From Spiroplasma turonicum (GTDB lineage Bacteria; Bacillota_I; Bacilli_A; Mycoplasmatales; Mycoplasmataceae), in the NCBI RefSeq assembly GCF_001262715.1, contig NZ_CP012328.1, positions 558,001 to 622,000 of the forward strand: a stretch of DNA of 64,000 nt, in the 5' to 3' direction. Positions 1-11,158 of the stretch are shown in pieces; positions within the stretch are counted from its first letter, which is position 1, and each line of letters begins with the position of its first letter. The notes beneath the pieces are model-generated. The model did no database searches, was not told the DNA's origin, and saw only the letters and a program-made list of their open reading frames with translations. The position numbers and the translations under genes are program-made.

Positions 1-347
1 TAAAAGATGCTAGTGTTAGTGATGCAATTAATAACATGACTAATAGTTTAAATAGTTCACTTGCTTATGGTGCTTTAAAAGTAATGTTTTGAATTTTCTT
101 TACTATTGAAGTATTATGTGGTGGAATGGCAATTTTTGTAATTGTTATTAATCCACGTTTAGATAAAAATAAATTAATCAAAGCTAATAATGAATATAAT
201 AATTATATCAATGCAGCTATGCAAGGTAAATCATATGATATTGATAAATCATTATATGAATCTGATGAAGAAATTAGTGAATTTATGAATACTATTAAAA
301 ATCACAAGAATAAAAAAAATAAAAATGAAGATAAAGATAGTGAATAA
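1..347 (+). CDS. C-terminal part of a membrane protein (5' end outside window)
   Basis: The reading frame is open from base 3 to the stop at 345-347, through one TGA (Trp) at about 93-95. The visible 114 residues hold one hydrophobic segment (about residues 24-48) followed by a charged, Lys/Asp/Glu-rich cytoplasmic-type tail. No family motif is visible and the protein is not recognised. The tail shows this is the true C-terminus. An intrinsic terminator follows about 28 bases downstream, so it ends its transcription unit. Confidence 0.75.
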
Positions 348-374
348 CATTTAAATATAGGTATATAATAATAT

Positions 375-408
375 AAATGCTAAAAAATAATATTTTTTAG
401 CATTTTTT
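375..408 (+). terminator. Intrinsic terminator after the first gene
   Basis: Inverted repeat AAATGCTAAAAAAT / ATTTTTTAGCATTT followed by a run of T. It lies between the stop of the partial membrane protein and the ribosome-binding site of the next gene. Confidence 0.75.
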
Positions 409-429
409 ATAAAGTTTTTAAGGAGATTT

Positions 430-711
430 ATGAGTTATTATTATAAACATAAATATGGATTATCCACACATGCTATGCAAAGAATAAAACAAAGGTTATC
501 AATTAAAGAAAATGATGAGTTCTTAATTAGAGATATAATTGCTAACATGATTGATAATTCTAATTATTCATTTCAAACTAGTAAAACATTATATATTAAA
601 TCTCCAAAAAACGATATATATTTTATTATTGATATTTTATCAAATACAATAATAACAGCTACAAAAATATCAGCTCAAAAACAATTAGATTTAATAAATG
701 CAGATAAGTAA
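430..711 (+). CDS. Small protein resembling DUF4258 / BECR-fold
   Basis: 93 aa, starting 3 bases after a clear AAGGAGA ribosome-binding site. Near the N-terminus, residues 12-23 (STHAMQRIKQRL) match the HA-x-x-R-x-x-x-R pattern of DUF4258-type proteins. The C-terminal half reads as alternating beta strands ending in an IITATKIS segment, as expected for that small RelE/EndoU-like (BECR) fold. This assignment is my pattern reading; no family search was run. The next gene starts 9 bases after the stop, so the two are probably co-transcribed. That partner is too large to be a typical antitoxin. Function unknown. Confidence 0.75.
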   Translation: MSYYYKHKYGLSTHAMQRIKQRLSIKENDEFLIRDIIANMIDNSNYSFQTSKTLYIKSPKNDIYFIIDILSNTIITATKISAQKQLDLINADK

Positions 712-720
712 GGATAGAAG

Positions 721-1785
721 ATGGAAAAAAAAGTAATTAAGAAAAACTTAATATTGCCAACTGAGTTTTTAGATAGTTGAATCAGTAAAAAACCAGATGG
801 TTCTTTGTACTTTAAATATATTGATTTTGAAACTGACAATGTTGAAGAAATTGATGTTGTCAATGAGTCATTTATAAAAATTATTTTTGATAATAATGAA
901 AGTTTTGATTCAAATCAAATACTTAAACAATACAATCAAATTGCAAAAGTTGCTAAAGCTATTGTTGAAAAAAGATTAAAAATTAATGATGACCAAATTA
1001 AGTTAACTAGTAAAGAACTTTTGTTTTTAAAATACTTTTACTTTCTAATTACAATACTTAATGGAGAGTATAAATTTTCTATTGATGGTGATTTAAAAAA
1101 ATATAGAACAATAGATGTATTGGATAAAAATATTGAAAATAACATTAAAAACGTTTTATTAAATATAATTAGTTATGTTATTTTTGAAATGTATGATTAT
1201 ATTTTTAGTAAAAGAACATTTGAAAGTTTATATGATTTCATAGAAAGTAATGGAATACAATTTAATGTTATTGATTATGAAAAAACAATTATTGTTCCTT
1301 TAAAGATGTTAAATGAACAAAACTATAAGTTTATTGATTTTTATTTTCATAATGTTGTTAATAACACATTTTTTAAATTTTTTAAAGTATCAAATTTAGA
1401 TCGAAAGTTATTTTTGTTAACAAACAAAACTATAGCAAACTTTATAGATAACAATACAAAAAAAACTCTAATAAGTTTTTTTGTAGTTGACCCAAAAGTT
1501 TCAATTGGTGTAGTAAATCTTGGGCCTGGAAGAGGTGAATATAGACCGTATTTTAGATATTTTACTAATAATATTATGAACAAAAAAATAATACCTCATT
1601 GTTTAATACCAGAACATGTTATCGAAGAAGAAGGAATCTCTCTCACGGATAATCAAAGATTTTATTATAAAAGTTTTGAATTAACTGAAGAACAAGTTCA
1701 ATTAATTAATGACTGTTTAACTTATAGGGATTTGAAATCAGATTTTGAAAACTTTATTAAATTTCAAACTAATAAAATAGATTAA
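721..1785 (+). CDS. Conserved-looking protein of unknown function
   Basis: 354 aa. ATG at 721 follows the ribosome-binding site AAGGATAG. One TGA (residue 20) is read as Trp. The protein is soluble-looking and rich in Phe, Tyr, Lys and Asn, with a Gly-rich turn (GPGRGEYRP) at about residue 265 that is the most distinctive segment. No family is recognised. It lies directly behind the DUF4258-like gene and probably shares its transcript. A gene-poor stretch follows. Confidence 0.8.
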
Positions 1786-2088
1786 GTATTAATTAAAACA
1801 TAAACATTTATTAATGAATGAACATAAACCTTAGTTTTTTAATAAATTAAATAAAAAAAATCTTTACAAAATAAAATAATTTTTAATTAATATATACATG
1901 TGTTATTTTATTCTTTAATTATCTAAAAAAGCTTTATTTTCTTTTAAATTAATTGATTTGTAGGCTTTTAGAATATTTTTAATTTAATAAAGCTCATTTT
2001 TTGAAATTTATATTTAATGTAACAACAAGCATTATTTATAATAGTAATAAAATATAGTATAATATATATTGTTTACTATGAGGTGATT
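1786..2088. other. Intergenic stretch with a long-loop inverted repeat and a promoter
   Basis: No ORF with a ribosome-binding site is seen in this approximately 300-base stretch. It contains a 9-bp perfect inverted repeat, AGCTTTATT (1930-1938) and AATAAAGCT (1986-1994), with a long loop and a T-rich tail. This could be a weak terminator or a structured leader. A TATAAT-type -10 box lies around 2058-2063, about 25 bases before the next start codon. Confidence 0.4.
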
Positions 2089-3537
2089 ATGTCAAACATT
2101 AAGATACTAAAAGAAAATAAAAAAACTGTATTTATGCTAACTTCATTAACAATTTTCTCTTTTATTATTTTTTTATTTGGTATTACAATGTTATTTTCAC
2201 CAATTATTAATCAAGAGAATCTTGATAAAGTAAATGAATTTTATAATAATGATTATACATTAGTCATGTCTTTTTTATATAAAATGAATGAATATGGTGT
2301 TTTTGCTGTTAAATCAGATCTTTTGTTAATAGTGTGATTACCATTAATTATTGGTGCTTCTTTCACTTTAATTATGTTATTTAGAATAATAATACATTCA
2401 AAGGGACAAAAAACAAAAAATAGAAAAGGTATACCTGTAATTGTAAAACCTATTAGAAGCTATCAATTAACAATGGTAATAGGTTGATTTTTTTTAGTAG
2501 TTCTATTTTTTACTACAATTTTTAGTTATTTATCAGCATCTCCATTTTTATTTGGTGCAACATGATTTATAGGTTTTAGTAATTCTCCTTTTTTAACTGA
2601 GGAATCTATTACTCATTTTTCAAATGTTTTAAATGGTCAATTTAAAAATTGTTATTGACTAACATATGGCTTATTTTCTCAGTCAACAGAAGGTATATAT
2701 GGAGAAAACAGTGAAATATTTTTATGATTTTGAATTTTGTTTCCTATAATATTTCAATTTATTTTCTTTTTAGTTGCTTTTATTGGAACAATTTGTGGTG
2801 AATGTAGTTGAGGAATTATTAATACATCAGTAATACGAGATCTAGACATTTCGTCTAATGAAAGTGTTCAATTAAATAACAATGTTTCAAAAAAATATAT
2901 AGATAAAAAAATTGATCTTAATAAAAAAACAAGTTCAGAAATTCAAGCTAGAGTTTTATTATTTTACAAAAATTTTATTTCTTTATTAGAATCATCTAAC
3001 AATACTAAAATACCCATATATAATGAAGCAAGAATTCTTTTAGAAAAATATAGTGTGATTCAGAAAACCAATTGAAAAAAAATAGGAAAGTATGTTCAAG
3101 AAATAGTAAATTGATACACCAATACAGAACAAAGATTTGTTAACTTATTGAGTCAATTAGTAACTAATCCAAAAATAAATTATTTCAAAGGAATGAAAAA
3201 TGAATTACAAAAATTAATAGGGGAGTATCAAAGTTCAATAAATACTTGAAACTTACTAAAAGCTGAATTCAAAATAGAACAAATTTTTATTTTATCTTCA
3301 TATAAAAGTGAAATACTTGCAAAGGTAGGTTATTGTTTAAAAAATAGGTTGAATACTACTTTTAGCAGTTTAGACGATAAAAATAATTTTATAAAACTAT
3401 TAGAAAAGTATAAGTTTGAAAAAGATTATATAAATTATAGAAAAACTTGTATTAATTTAATTAAGCAAATATCTCCTGAAAAAATAGCTATAAATGATTT
3501 TATCAAAAATATTTCGAGTTTAATTAACTTTCAATAG
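2089..3537 (+). CDS. Multi-pass membrane protein with long cytoplasmic tail, unknown function
   Basis: 482 aa with about ten TGA Trp codons, which is why only its ends are open under the standard code. ATG 2089 is chosen because GAGGTG lies directly upstream; a GTG at 2083 is an alternative. The first 240 residues hold about four hydrophobic segments. The rest is hydrophilic, Lys/Glu/Asn-rich and probably helical. No transporter or enzyme motif is seen. coaE starts 8 bases after the stop, suggesting one transcript. Confidence 0.75.
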
Positions 3538-3545
3538 GGGTAAAG

Positions 3546-4160
3546 ATGTTAATAATCGGTTTATATGGTTTAATAGGTAGTGGCAAAACATCATTTGCAA
3601 AATATATAATGAATTCAGATTTAAGGAAAATTTTTACTTATATAAATTCTGATGATATAGGTAAAAGTTTATTATTCAATAATGAAGTAAAAGAATTTAT
3701 CGTAAAAGAGTTCAAAATGAATTTAGTTGAAAATGAAATTGATAAAAAAGTATTTAGAGAATTATTATTTAATAACAATAAATTAAATTTTATATATAGT
3801 AATTTTATATGACCAAAAATATCTATTCAAATAAAAGAACAAATTATGTTAACGGATGAAAATAAAATTAAAGTTATACTAATTGAATCATCTTTAATTG
3901 ATGGTTTAAATATTAACTTTCATAAAAAAATATATATAAAATGCAATGTTAAATCAAAAAGATTATATTTTAAAAATATTTTAGATAGAGATGGAATTAA
4001 AACAAATTTTTTGCAGTTAAAAAATATATTTAGTTATCAAAAGAAAATAATCAAAAAAATAAAATATGATTATAAAATAAAAAATAATCTTGAAAATGAT
4101 TTTTTTGAAAGGGGAATGAAAATTATAAAAAAAATACTGAATGAATTCAATATTATTTAG
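3546..4160 (+). CDS. coaE: Dephospho-CoA kinase
   Basis: 204 aa, the usual size for CoaE, which phosphorylates dephospho-CoA in the last step of coenzyme A synthesis in the cytosol. The N-terminal P-loop GLYGLIGSGKT (residues 5-15) and the following NSDDIG segment match the family start. A VILIESSLIDG segment fits the strand before the lid. One TGA Trp lies between the halves. The start at 3546 follows AGGGGTAAAG. The 3' end overlaps the convergent gene by 8 bases with no separate terminator. Confidence 0.87.
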
Positions 4161-4788
4161 TATTTTTTTTCTTTTTTACATAACCAATTTCTTTTAAAAC
4201 TTCCTCAATAGTGCTTTTTACTAAAGTGACTGTTTCATCTTCTGATACTTTTTCACCATTTATATTATCTTCTAAATTTAATCTTTTTAGAACTTTTTTG
4301 TTCAATTTATTTAAACTAACTTCTAAAGTATTATCATGCTTATTATAAAAATTTATATCAGTTTCAACTTTAATATCATAAATATTTTTACTTTTTTTAT
4401 TAATTTTAAAAGTTTTTAAATTATTATCGTTAACATCATCTTGTTTATTTAATAGTTTATTTTTTAAACTTTCCATACGAGTTGTTAGTTCAGACTCATC
4501 AATCTTAGTTATACCCTCTTCTTCAGGTAGATTTTTTATTTTAGCTTTTTCCTTTTTAATATTAGCTTTTGCTTTTGATAAAATATATTCAATAGTTCCA
4601 GGTTTGGGTTTACTATTTTTCTTCTGTTTATTTATTTCCTCTTCTGTTTGAATACCATGAAGACGTCTTACCTTTTCACTTAAACTTTTTTCTACTGATT
4701 CTGATTTTTTAAATATATTTTGTTCTTCACATACATGTATTTTTAAATGTTTTTGACAAAACTTAGGTGTAGATAATGGGTTTTTCAT
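4153..4788 (-). CDS. Lys-rich protein of unknown function
   Basis: 211 aa, no TGA codons, strongly charged and Lys/Glu/Asn-rich, with no membrane segment or signal peptide. The N-terminus has two Cys and two His in a short span (residues 11-20), but no complete zinc-binding motif. A ribosome-binding site AGGAAT precedes ATG 4788. It converges on coaE and overlaps it by 8 bases. The family is not recognised; structure is probably helical or partly disordered. Confidence 0.7.
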   Translation of the reverse strand: MKNPLSTPKFCQKHLKIHVCEEQNIFKKSESVEKSLSEKVRRLHGIQTEEEINKQKKNSKPKPGTIEYILSKAKANIKKEKAKIKNLPEEEGITKIDESELTTRMESLKNKLLNKQDDVNDNNLKTFKINKKSKNIYDIKVETDINFYNKHDNTLEVSLNKLNKKVLKRLNLEDNINGEKVSEDETVTLVKSTIEEVLKEIGYVKKKKNTK

Positions 4789-4866
4789 TATTCCTCCAAA
4801 AAAATATTAATTTAATTATACTATAAAAAAAGAAATATAATTTTTAAATTAAATAGGGGATTTAAA

Positions 4867-6195
4867 CTACTTTTTTCATTTTTCTAATAGTTGATCATTA
4901 GAAAGATGTATGTCATCTAACTTAATATATTTTGATTGTGCTAAATTTTTTGTTTTATATTTATTATATGCTTCTCCATTAAAGATTACATTATCACCAA
5001 ACTTATTTTTTAAATCATATATTAAATCATTACTATAATTAGTATTTATACTAATAATATTTTCATAATTCCAACTTTTAATTTCTAATTGTTCGTAAGA
5101 ATTTATCATATTCTTTAAATTAGACAACCTTACTCCAATTAATAGAACTGGCTCCCCTTTTCATAAATCATAAAAACATTTTTTAGCTATGGTGAATATC
5201 TCTTCAAGATTATTTGTACTTTTATATAATTTTTCTTGTTTTGTTATATGTTTTTTTCTTTCGTTTTTATTATATCCTTTTGTTAAATTATCGTCTAAAT
5301 ATTTTAGACTTATTGAGATAGTATCTCCTGATAAGAATCTTTTTTTAGCTCTATCTGAAACTTTGCTTGATAACTCATAAATTAATGTTTCTATTTCTAT
5401 ATAGTCTGTAGTAGTATAGTTAAGAGTCATTTCATTACCAATATTTTTTAAATCATTCTTATCAGGTTCTACAACATCATCAGAAATACCATTTGCTCAA
5501 TTTCATAGTGTTAAGCCTCTTTTTCCAAGTATTTTATAAATGAAGTCTACATTTGAATTTGCAAGGTCTTTAATCGTTTTTATATTATTATTAATCAATA
5601 TTTTTTCAGTCGCTTCCCCTACCATAAACATATCTTTTATTTTCATTGGTCAAATCTTTGATTCAATATCTTTTTCTAATAAAACAGTTACACCAGATGG
5701 TTTGTTAAAGTCAACAGCCATTTTTGCTAAGAATTTATTTGTGCTTACACCTATAGAACAACTTAAATCAAATTTGTTTTTGACATCTTTAATAATTTCT
5801 AAAGCTAGTTTTTTTACACTACCATATTTTTTTCATACTTTAGTTACATCTATATAGCATTCATCAATTGAAGCAACTTCAATTTTTTTTGTATATTTAT
5901 AATATATTAGGTCAAAAACCTTTTCTGAATAGTCAATATATAGTTGAAAGTTTACATCTACAATAGTTAAATTATTACATAATTTTTCTGCTTGAAAAAT
6001 AGGCATTCCTGCTTTTATTCCATATTTTCTTGCATTATAACTTGCAGTTAATATAATAGATCTACGATTTGGTGAACTTACTACTAAGTTAGTATTTGCT
6101 AAATTTTTATTTTTAGCAATATGACAACCTGCATAAAATGCATCCATGTCTAATAAAAAAATAACTTTATTTTTTTTCTGATTATTGTTTATCAT
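4867..6195 (-). CDS. dinB: DNA polymerase IV (Y-family)
   Basis: 442 aa after reading six TGA codons as Trp. DinB is a low-fidelity lesion-bypass polymerase. The Y-family catalytic motifs are intact: DMDAFYAG (residues 16-23), supplying the first metal-binding Asp, and SIDECYIDV (about residue 112), supplying the Asp-Glu pair. A Tyr-Asn-Ala-Arg-Lys-Tyr motif and an SIGVSTNKFLAK segment typical of DinB follow. The start ATG lies 14 bases inside the end of tlyA, so translation is probably coupled. It is the last gene of the long minus-strand cluster that begins near nusB. Confidence 0.92.
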
Positions 6196-7000
6196 AAAAA
6201 TGTATTCAACACTCTTTCACTAAATTTGATATTTTGATTTCATCAAAATTATATTTTATATCATTTTTTGATTTTATTATATAGCATAAATACTCTATAT
6301 TCTTTTTTTTGTTGCCTAATATTGGTGAGTAACTCATGTCTATAATTCTAAAATCATTTTCTATTGCATAGTTCACTACTCTTTTTATAGCTTTTATGTG
6401 ATTGTCTTTAGAATTTATTTTTCCATTTTTAATATCCTCTTTATCACATTCGAATTGCGGTTTTATTAAAACAACACCTGTTGTACCTTCCTCAACTATA
6501 TCTCTTAAAGGTATCAATATTTTTTCTAATGATATAAACGAAACATCACAGCAAAAAAAATCTATTTTTCTATCAAAATTATCTTTGTTAACATATCTAA
6601 AGTTAGTATTTTCCATAGATATAACCTTTGAATTAGTACGTAATTTATAATCAAGTTGGTTTGTACCAACATCAATTGCGAAAACATTACTAGCATTATT
6701 CTTTAGACAACAATCAGTGAAACCCCCAGTAGAACTTCCTATATCTAGACAAACTTTATTTAATAAATCTATTTGTCAATATTCAACAGCTGATTGAAGT
6801 TTTCTTCCTGCTCTACTCACAAATTCATTTTGATCATTTAATATTTTTATTATTACTTTTTCAGAATCAAACATAGTTCCTGGTTTAGTTACTTTTTCAT
6901 TATTTACAATAACTTTCCCATCCATTATAAATGCTCTAGCTTTACTTTTATTATCAAGCAAACATTTATTAACAATTATTTGATCTAATCTTTCTTTCAT
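6182..7000 (-). CDS. tlyA: TlyA family rRNA 2'-O-methyltransferase
   Basis: 272 aa. An N-terminal S4 RNA-binding domain (residues 1-60, start KERLDQIIV) is followed by an FtsJ-type methyltransferase domain. The SAM-binding motif LDIGSSTGGFTD is at about residue 84, and the IKPQFE motif carries the catalytic Lys. TlyA proteins 2'-O-methylate cytidines in rRNA; older annotations call them hemolysins. The start follows AAAGGAAAG. In Bacillus this gene (yqxC) also lies downstream of dxs, matching the order here. Its end overlaps dinB. Confidence 0.9.
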
Positions 7001-7014
7001 AACTTTCCTTTATA

Positions 7015-7956
7015 TTAAAACTTTGTTTTACGTTTTTTGTATTTAAATTTTTTTAGATTTAATTGTTTTATTTTATTAGATCTATCTATATTAGAATAAA
7101 GAGCATTTTCTTCTTGAATGACATTTTTTATTCTTGTGAATATTTCTGAACCATAAGTTTTTATAATATTTTTTTTGAGATTTTTAAGTCTTTGCATATA
7201 TTTAGAATATGATAGTGAAAATGATTTTTTTAAATTTAATTTATGATAATTACCATTTTCTAATGACTCCTTGATAGAAGAAATTACAATCCTTTTTTCG
7301 TCTTCGCTATTTACAACTAAATCAGATTGATTATTTAGTAATTCTTTTCCTTCAGTTTTATAATCAACTAATAAATTATCAAAATGTTCTACTTTTATCT
7401 TTACAGGATTGTTTGATAATACTGTTTCAAAGTTTTTAAAAGTTTCGAATAGTTCATTTTTTTCTTCATTAGCATCTTGAATAACATTATCATTTTTTAT
7501 GTCTATTATGTCTTCTGATAAATTAGAAAAATCTTGAGTAGACTCTTGAATATGTGGTTGTGATAAATTTAATATATTTTTTTTAAAAGTTTTTTCTTGT
7601 ATAATGCTTTGAGGTTTTATAATTGTTTTTAATTCTTTTTCATCTTTTTTTTCTAAATCATCAAAATCAAGAGTATAGAAAGTTGGATAGTCACTATACA
7701 TTTGTTTATTAAAAATATTTAATTCTCTAATTAGTGTATCTTCTGTTCCTGTTGGTACAATTATATGGTCAGAATATTCCTTAATTATTTGTTTATCTAC
7801 AGCTTCTTTTAAATGTAATATTTTTCTTATTTCTTGGATATCTTTAAGAGCATCTTTTTTTTCTTGGTTAGTTAATCCTTCTAAAATATTATTTATTTCT
7901 TTATCTTTCTGTAATTTTTCTAAAAAATAGTTTCTATCTGCTATTTTATGTTCCAT
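7015..7956 (-). CDS. Charged protein of unknown function in the dxs-tlyA cluster
   Basis: 313 aa, no TGA codons, no signal peptide or membrane segment. An N-terminal helical, Lys/Glu-rich region (residues 1-110) is followed by an Asn/Asp-rich, probably disordered middle and a strongly basic C-terminus (last 40 residues). The basic tail suggests nucleic-acid or ribosome contact, but this is inference. It starts 4 bases after the dxs stop, with its ribosome-binding site AAAGGA inside the dxs end. It is therefore translationally linked to dxs and tlyA. Family not recognised. Confidence 0.75.
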   Translation of the reverse strand: MEHKIADRNYFLEKLQKDKEINNILEGLTNQEKKDALKDIQEIRKILHLKEAVDKQIIKEYSDHIIVPTGTEDTLIRELNIFNKQMYSDYPTFYTLDFDDLEKKDEKELKTIIKPQSIIQEKTFKKNILNLSQPHIQESTQDFSNLSEDIIDIKNDNVIQDANEEKNELFETFKNFETVLSNNPVKIKVEHFDNLLVDYKTEGKELLNNQSDLVVNSEDEKRIVISSIKESLENGNYHKLNLKKSFSLSYSKYMQRLKNLKKNIIKTYGSEIFTRIKNVIQEENALYSNIDRSNKIKQLNLKKFKYKKRKTKF

Positions 7957-7960
7957 GTTC

Positions 7961-9595
7961 TTAGTCCTTTGTAATAAAGTTAAAAATATTAATTACATCT
8001 AATGAGCATTCTTTAAGTAAATCATTTTCATTACCGTGCATAACTTTGTTTGATTTTATATTAAATCCAAAGACATCAGCTTTTGATTTATAATAATTTA
8101 TTATTTTTTCATATAATGAGTTAGTTTCTAAAACTTCCTCATAAACATATATTTTATTATATCTTATTTTTTCTAAAAGATTAATATCAAGTGGTTTTAT
8201 AAATCTAGCGTTAACTAAATTAATTTTTAAATTATTTTTTTTAATAAACTCTTTTAACTTTTCTAATACAACACCATAGGATATTAAAGTTTTATTGTAT
8301 TTATTATTATAAATTAAGAAATCTCAATCTCCAATATTAAATTTTGATACAATTTCGGTATTAATAATTTCTTTATTTTCGTAACGCAAAAAGAAAATAT
8401 TACTTTCATTATTAAACATTAATTTAACTAGGTTTTTAACATCATTATAATCATAAGGTTGACATATTATGCTATTTATAATATTAGAAGCTATAGAAAT
8501 ATCATAAATACCATGGTGGCTAACTCCCCCACTGAAACTTAAACCTCCCCTATCGATTAAGAAATTAACATTGTTGTTATTCCTTGCTATATCGTGTATT
8601 AATTGATCAACTATTCTTTGTGTAAATGTAGAATAAATAGAAACAATAACCTTTTTATTAACATTTGAAAGCGCATTTGCAACAAGAAGAACAATTTCTT
8701 CATTGATACCTAAATCAATAACGTTTTCTGGAAAATTAAGTGATAAGTTCATAAAACCTGAGGGATAAAGCATTGAAGGTGATAATAAATAACATTTACT
8801 TGTAAATAATTTTTCCACTTCTTTAGATATTATTTTAGGATAAGTATTTTCAACTTCTTTTTCTGCAGTATGATTATACAACAATGGTAGTGCACCATTA
8901 TAACCGATTGCTTTAGTTGTTTTAAAGTGGATCAATGTATTCTTGTTTAATTCTTTGGTTTTATTAATAGCTTTAAAAATACTTTTAAAGTCATTGCCAT
9001 TTTCACAATATATATATCTTATATCTAAAGATTCACAATATTTTTCGATATTTTCAACCCTTGGTGATGAAGTACCAATAGATTCATTATTATCATTTAG
9101 AAAAATTATAATTCTGCTTTTTGACTTTTTTATGTTTAACAGTGTTCCATGAGTATAAGACGTAAAAAATGAAGCATCACCTATCATTACCACAATATTT
9201 TTTTTAAAACCTAATATACCATAACCTAATGCATATGCTAAAGCAGTTGAAGAATGACCATTACTTATTCAATCATACTTAGTTTCATTAAATTCTTGGA
9301 AATTACTTAAACCTTTATAATTTTTTAATGATTTAAATTTTTCTATACCGTTTACAATAAGTTTAAAAACATGTGACTGATGACCAGTATCAAATAAAAG
9401 AATATCATTGTCTATATCAAATAATGCAAAAAAAGACATAGTTAATTCAACCACTCCTAAATTACTTCCAATATGCCCATTTTTATATTGTACAAAGTCT
9501 ATTAAAAAGCTACGAATTTCCTTTGCAATATTTTCTAAATTTTCGATGTCATTATTACTTTTTATTTTTTCAATGATATTTTCATCTTTATGCAT
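7961..9595 (-). CDS. dxs: 1-deoxy-D-xylulose-5-phosphate synthase
   Basis: 544 aa, shorter than the usual 610-640. Dxs condenses pyruvate and glyceraldehyde-3-phosphate (thiamine diphosphate dependent), the first step of the MEP isoprenoid pathway. Visible motifs are GHIGSNLGVVELT (residue 41 on), the ThDP-binding GDA...LNDNN block, the LGINEE segment holding the catalytic Glu, STFTQR...DQ, and DRGGLSFSGGVSHHG. The usual GDG is GDA here. In-frame TGA codons occur at two places. The shortening looks spread over loops rather than a missing domain. It lies downstream of xseB, as in Firmicutes. Confidence 0.9.
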
Positions 9596-9614
9596 CGTTT
9601 TTTACCTTTAATAT

Positions 9615-9815
9615 TTATTCAAAATCAGTAATTGAACCATCGTTCATAACTTTTTTGACTTCACCCTCTATGTTTAAGAGCATTTCTTTAGCTTTTTTAA
9701 TAAGTTCATTGCCCTTTTTAAATAATTCAATTGTATCTTCCATTTTAGTTGATGGATCATTTAGCTTATTTGAAATTTGTTTAATTTCTTCTATTATTTC
9801 ATTAAAATTGTTCAT
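9615..9815 (-). CDS. xseB: Exodeoxyribonuclease VII small subunit
   Basis: 66 aa, typical XseB size and sequence: a helical hairpin with a central NKLNDPSTKMEDTIELFKKG segment, in which Leu-x-x-Pro and Glu-Leu-Phe-Lys-Lys-Gly are family hallmarks. It binds XseA in the complex that degrades single-stranded DNA. Its ATG lies 1 base after the xseA stop, and its ribosome-binding site AAAGGA is inside the xseA end. Confidence 0.93.
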   Translation of the reverse strand: MNNFNEIIEEIKQISNKLNDPSTKMEDTIELFKKGNELIKKAKEMLLNIEGEVKKVMNDGSITDFE

Positions 9816-9816
9816 T

Positions 9817-11148
9817 TTAATTTCCTTTCTTTATATTTAAATCAACATCACCATCATTTAGTGTTACATTGATTATATCAATATTATCAAAATCATTTTT
9901 ACTTCTTAAAATTTTATTATTATTTTTAATTATTGAGTAGCCTTTACTTAAAATTAAATTAGGATCATGACTATTTATTGATGTTTGATAATTCATTAAT
10001 TTATTTCCACAATCCTTCAGCTTATCTATAATTAATTTCTCCCACAAACTATTTCAATTAGAGATTTCTATTTTATGATATTTAATTTTATTTAAAATAC
10101 TGTTGTAATATATTTGTTTAGTATTTTTAATAGAATCATTATACTTATGTAACTTACTAATTACAAAATTTTTTATTAAGTTACTTTGATTATTTAATAT
10201 AATTTTACTATTTTCAATTTTATTATTAATTATTGTTATATAATTTTTTGATGATGTATTTATAATTTCTTTATAGTAATTTATTCGTGTATTTACTTTT
10301 TCTATAAACATATTCAATTTATTATTTAATAATTGTTGCAAATTATTAACATCTGGAGTTGCTTTTTCACCTGCAGCAGTTGGTGTTGAAGCTCTAGCAT
10401 CAGAAACATAATCAGCTATTGTAAAATCAGCTTCATGACCAATTCCTGTTATAATTGGTATTTCACTATTATAAATAGCATTTAAAACTTCCATTTCATT
10501 AAAACTTCATAAATCTTCATAGCTTCCACCACCTCTACCTACTATTAAAACATCTAATTTAGTTTTAAAATTGTTAGCTTGTTGGATTTTGGATGCTATG
10601 TCTTTTGCACTTTCATCACCTTGTACCATTGCGGGAAAAATAAATAAATTAACTAATGGAAATCTTCTTTTAATTGAATTTATTATATCTCTTACAGCAT
10701 CACCCGTTGCTGCTGTAACTACACCAATATTTTTAGGTAACTTAGGAATTGGTTTTTTTCTTTCGTCATTAAACCAACCACTTTCTTTTAATTGATTAAA
10801 TCTTTTGTTATAAAGAATATTTAATTCTCCAATTCCATCAATTTTTAAATCATTTACAACATAAGTAATTTTTCCTGTTTTTACATAGTAGGTTATATTC
10901 CCGGTTGCAATTATTTCTGTGCCTTCTTCAATGTTTAAGTTTTTAAATTTATGAGCATTGAATTTTCAAATTGCACAATCAATTTTAGAATCAGCATCCT
11001 TTAATGAAAAATATATATGACCCTTAATATTATGTGTCAGATTGGCAACCTCACCTTTAATACTTAATGATTTTAAGGAATCATCATTTTCTAATGAGTA
11101 TTTTAATTTTTCATTAAGCTCACTAACTTTAATAAAACTTTTATCCAT
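9817..11148 (-). CDS. xseA: Exodeoxyribonuclease VII large subunit
   Basis: 443 aa with several TGA Trp codons. It has an N-terminal OB-fold nucleic-acid-binding domain (residues 1-100, containing SIKGEVAN...GHIYFSLKD), then the catalytic domain with [26 protein letters not shown] and [14 protein letters not shown]...[11 protein letters not shown] long coiled-coil segment and a C-terminal [12 protein letters not shown] motif follow. ATG 11148 is chosen because AAGGAG precedes it; an in-frame TTG eight codons upstream is unlikely. It forms ExoVII with xseB immediately downstream. Confidence 0.95.
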
Positions 11149-11158
11149 TTTAAACTCC

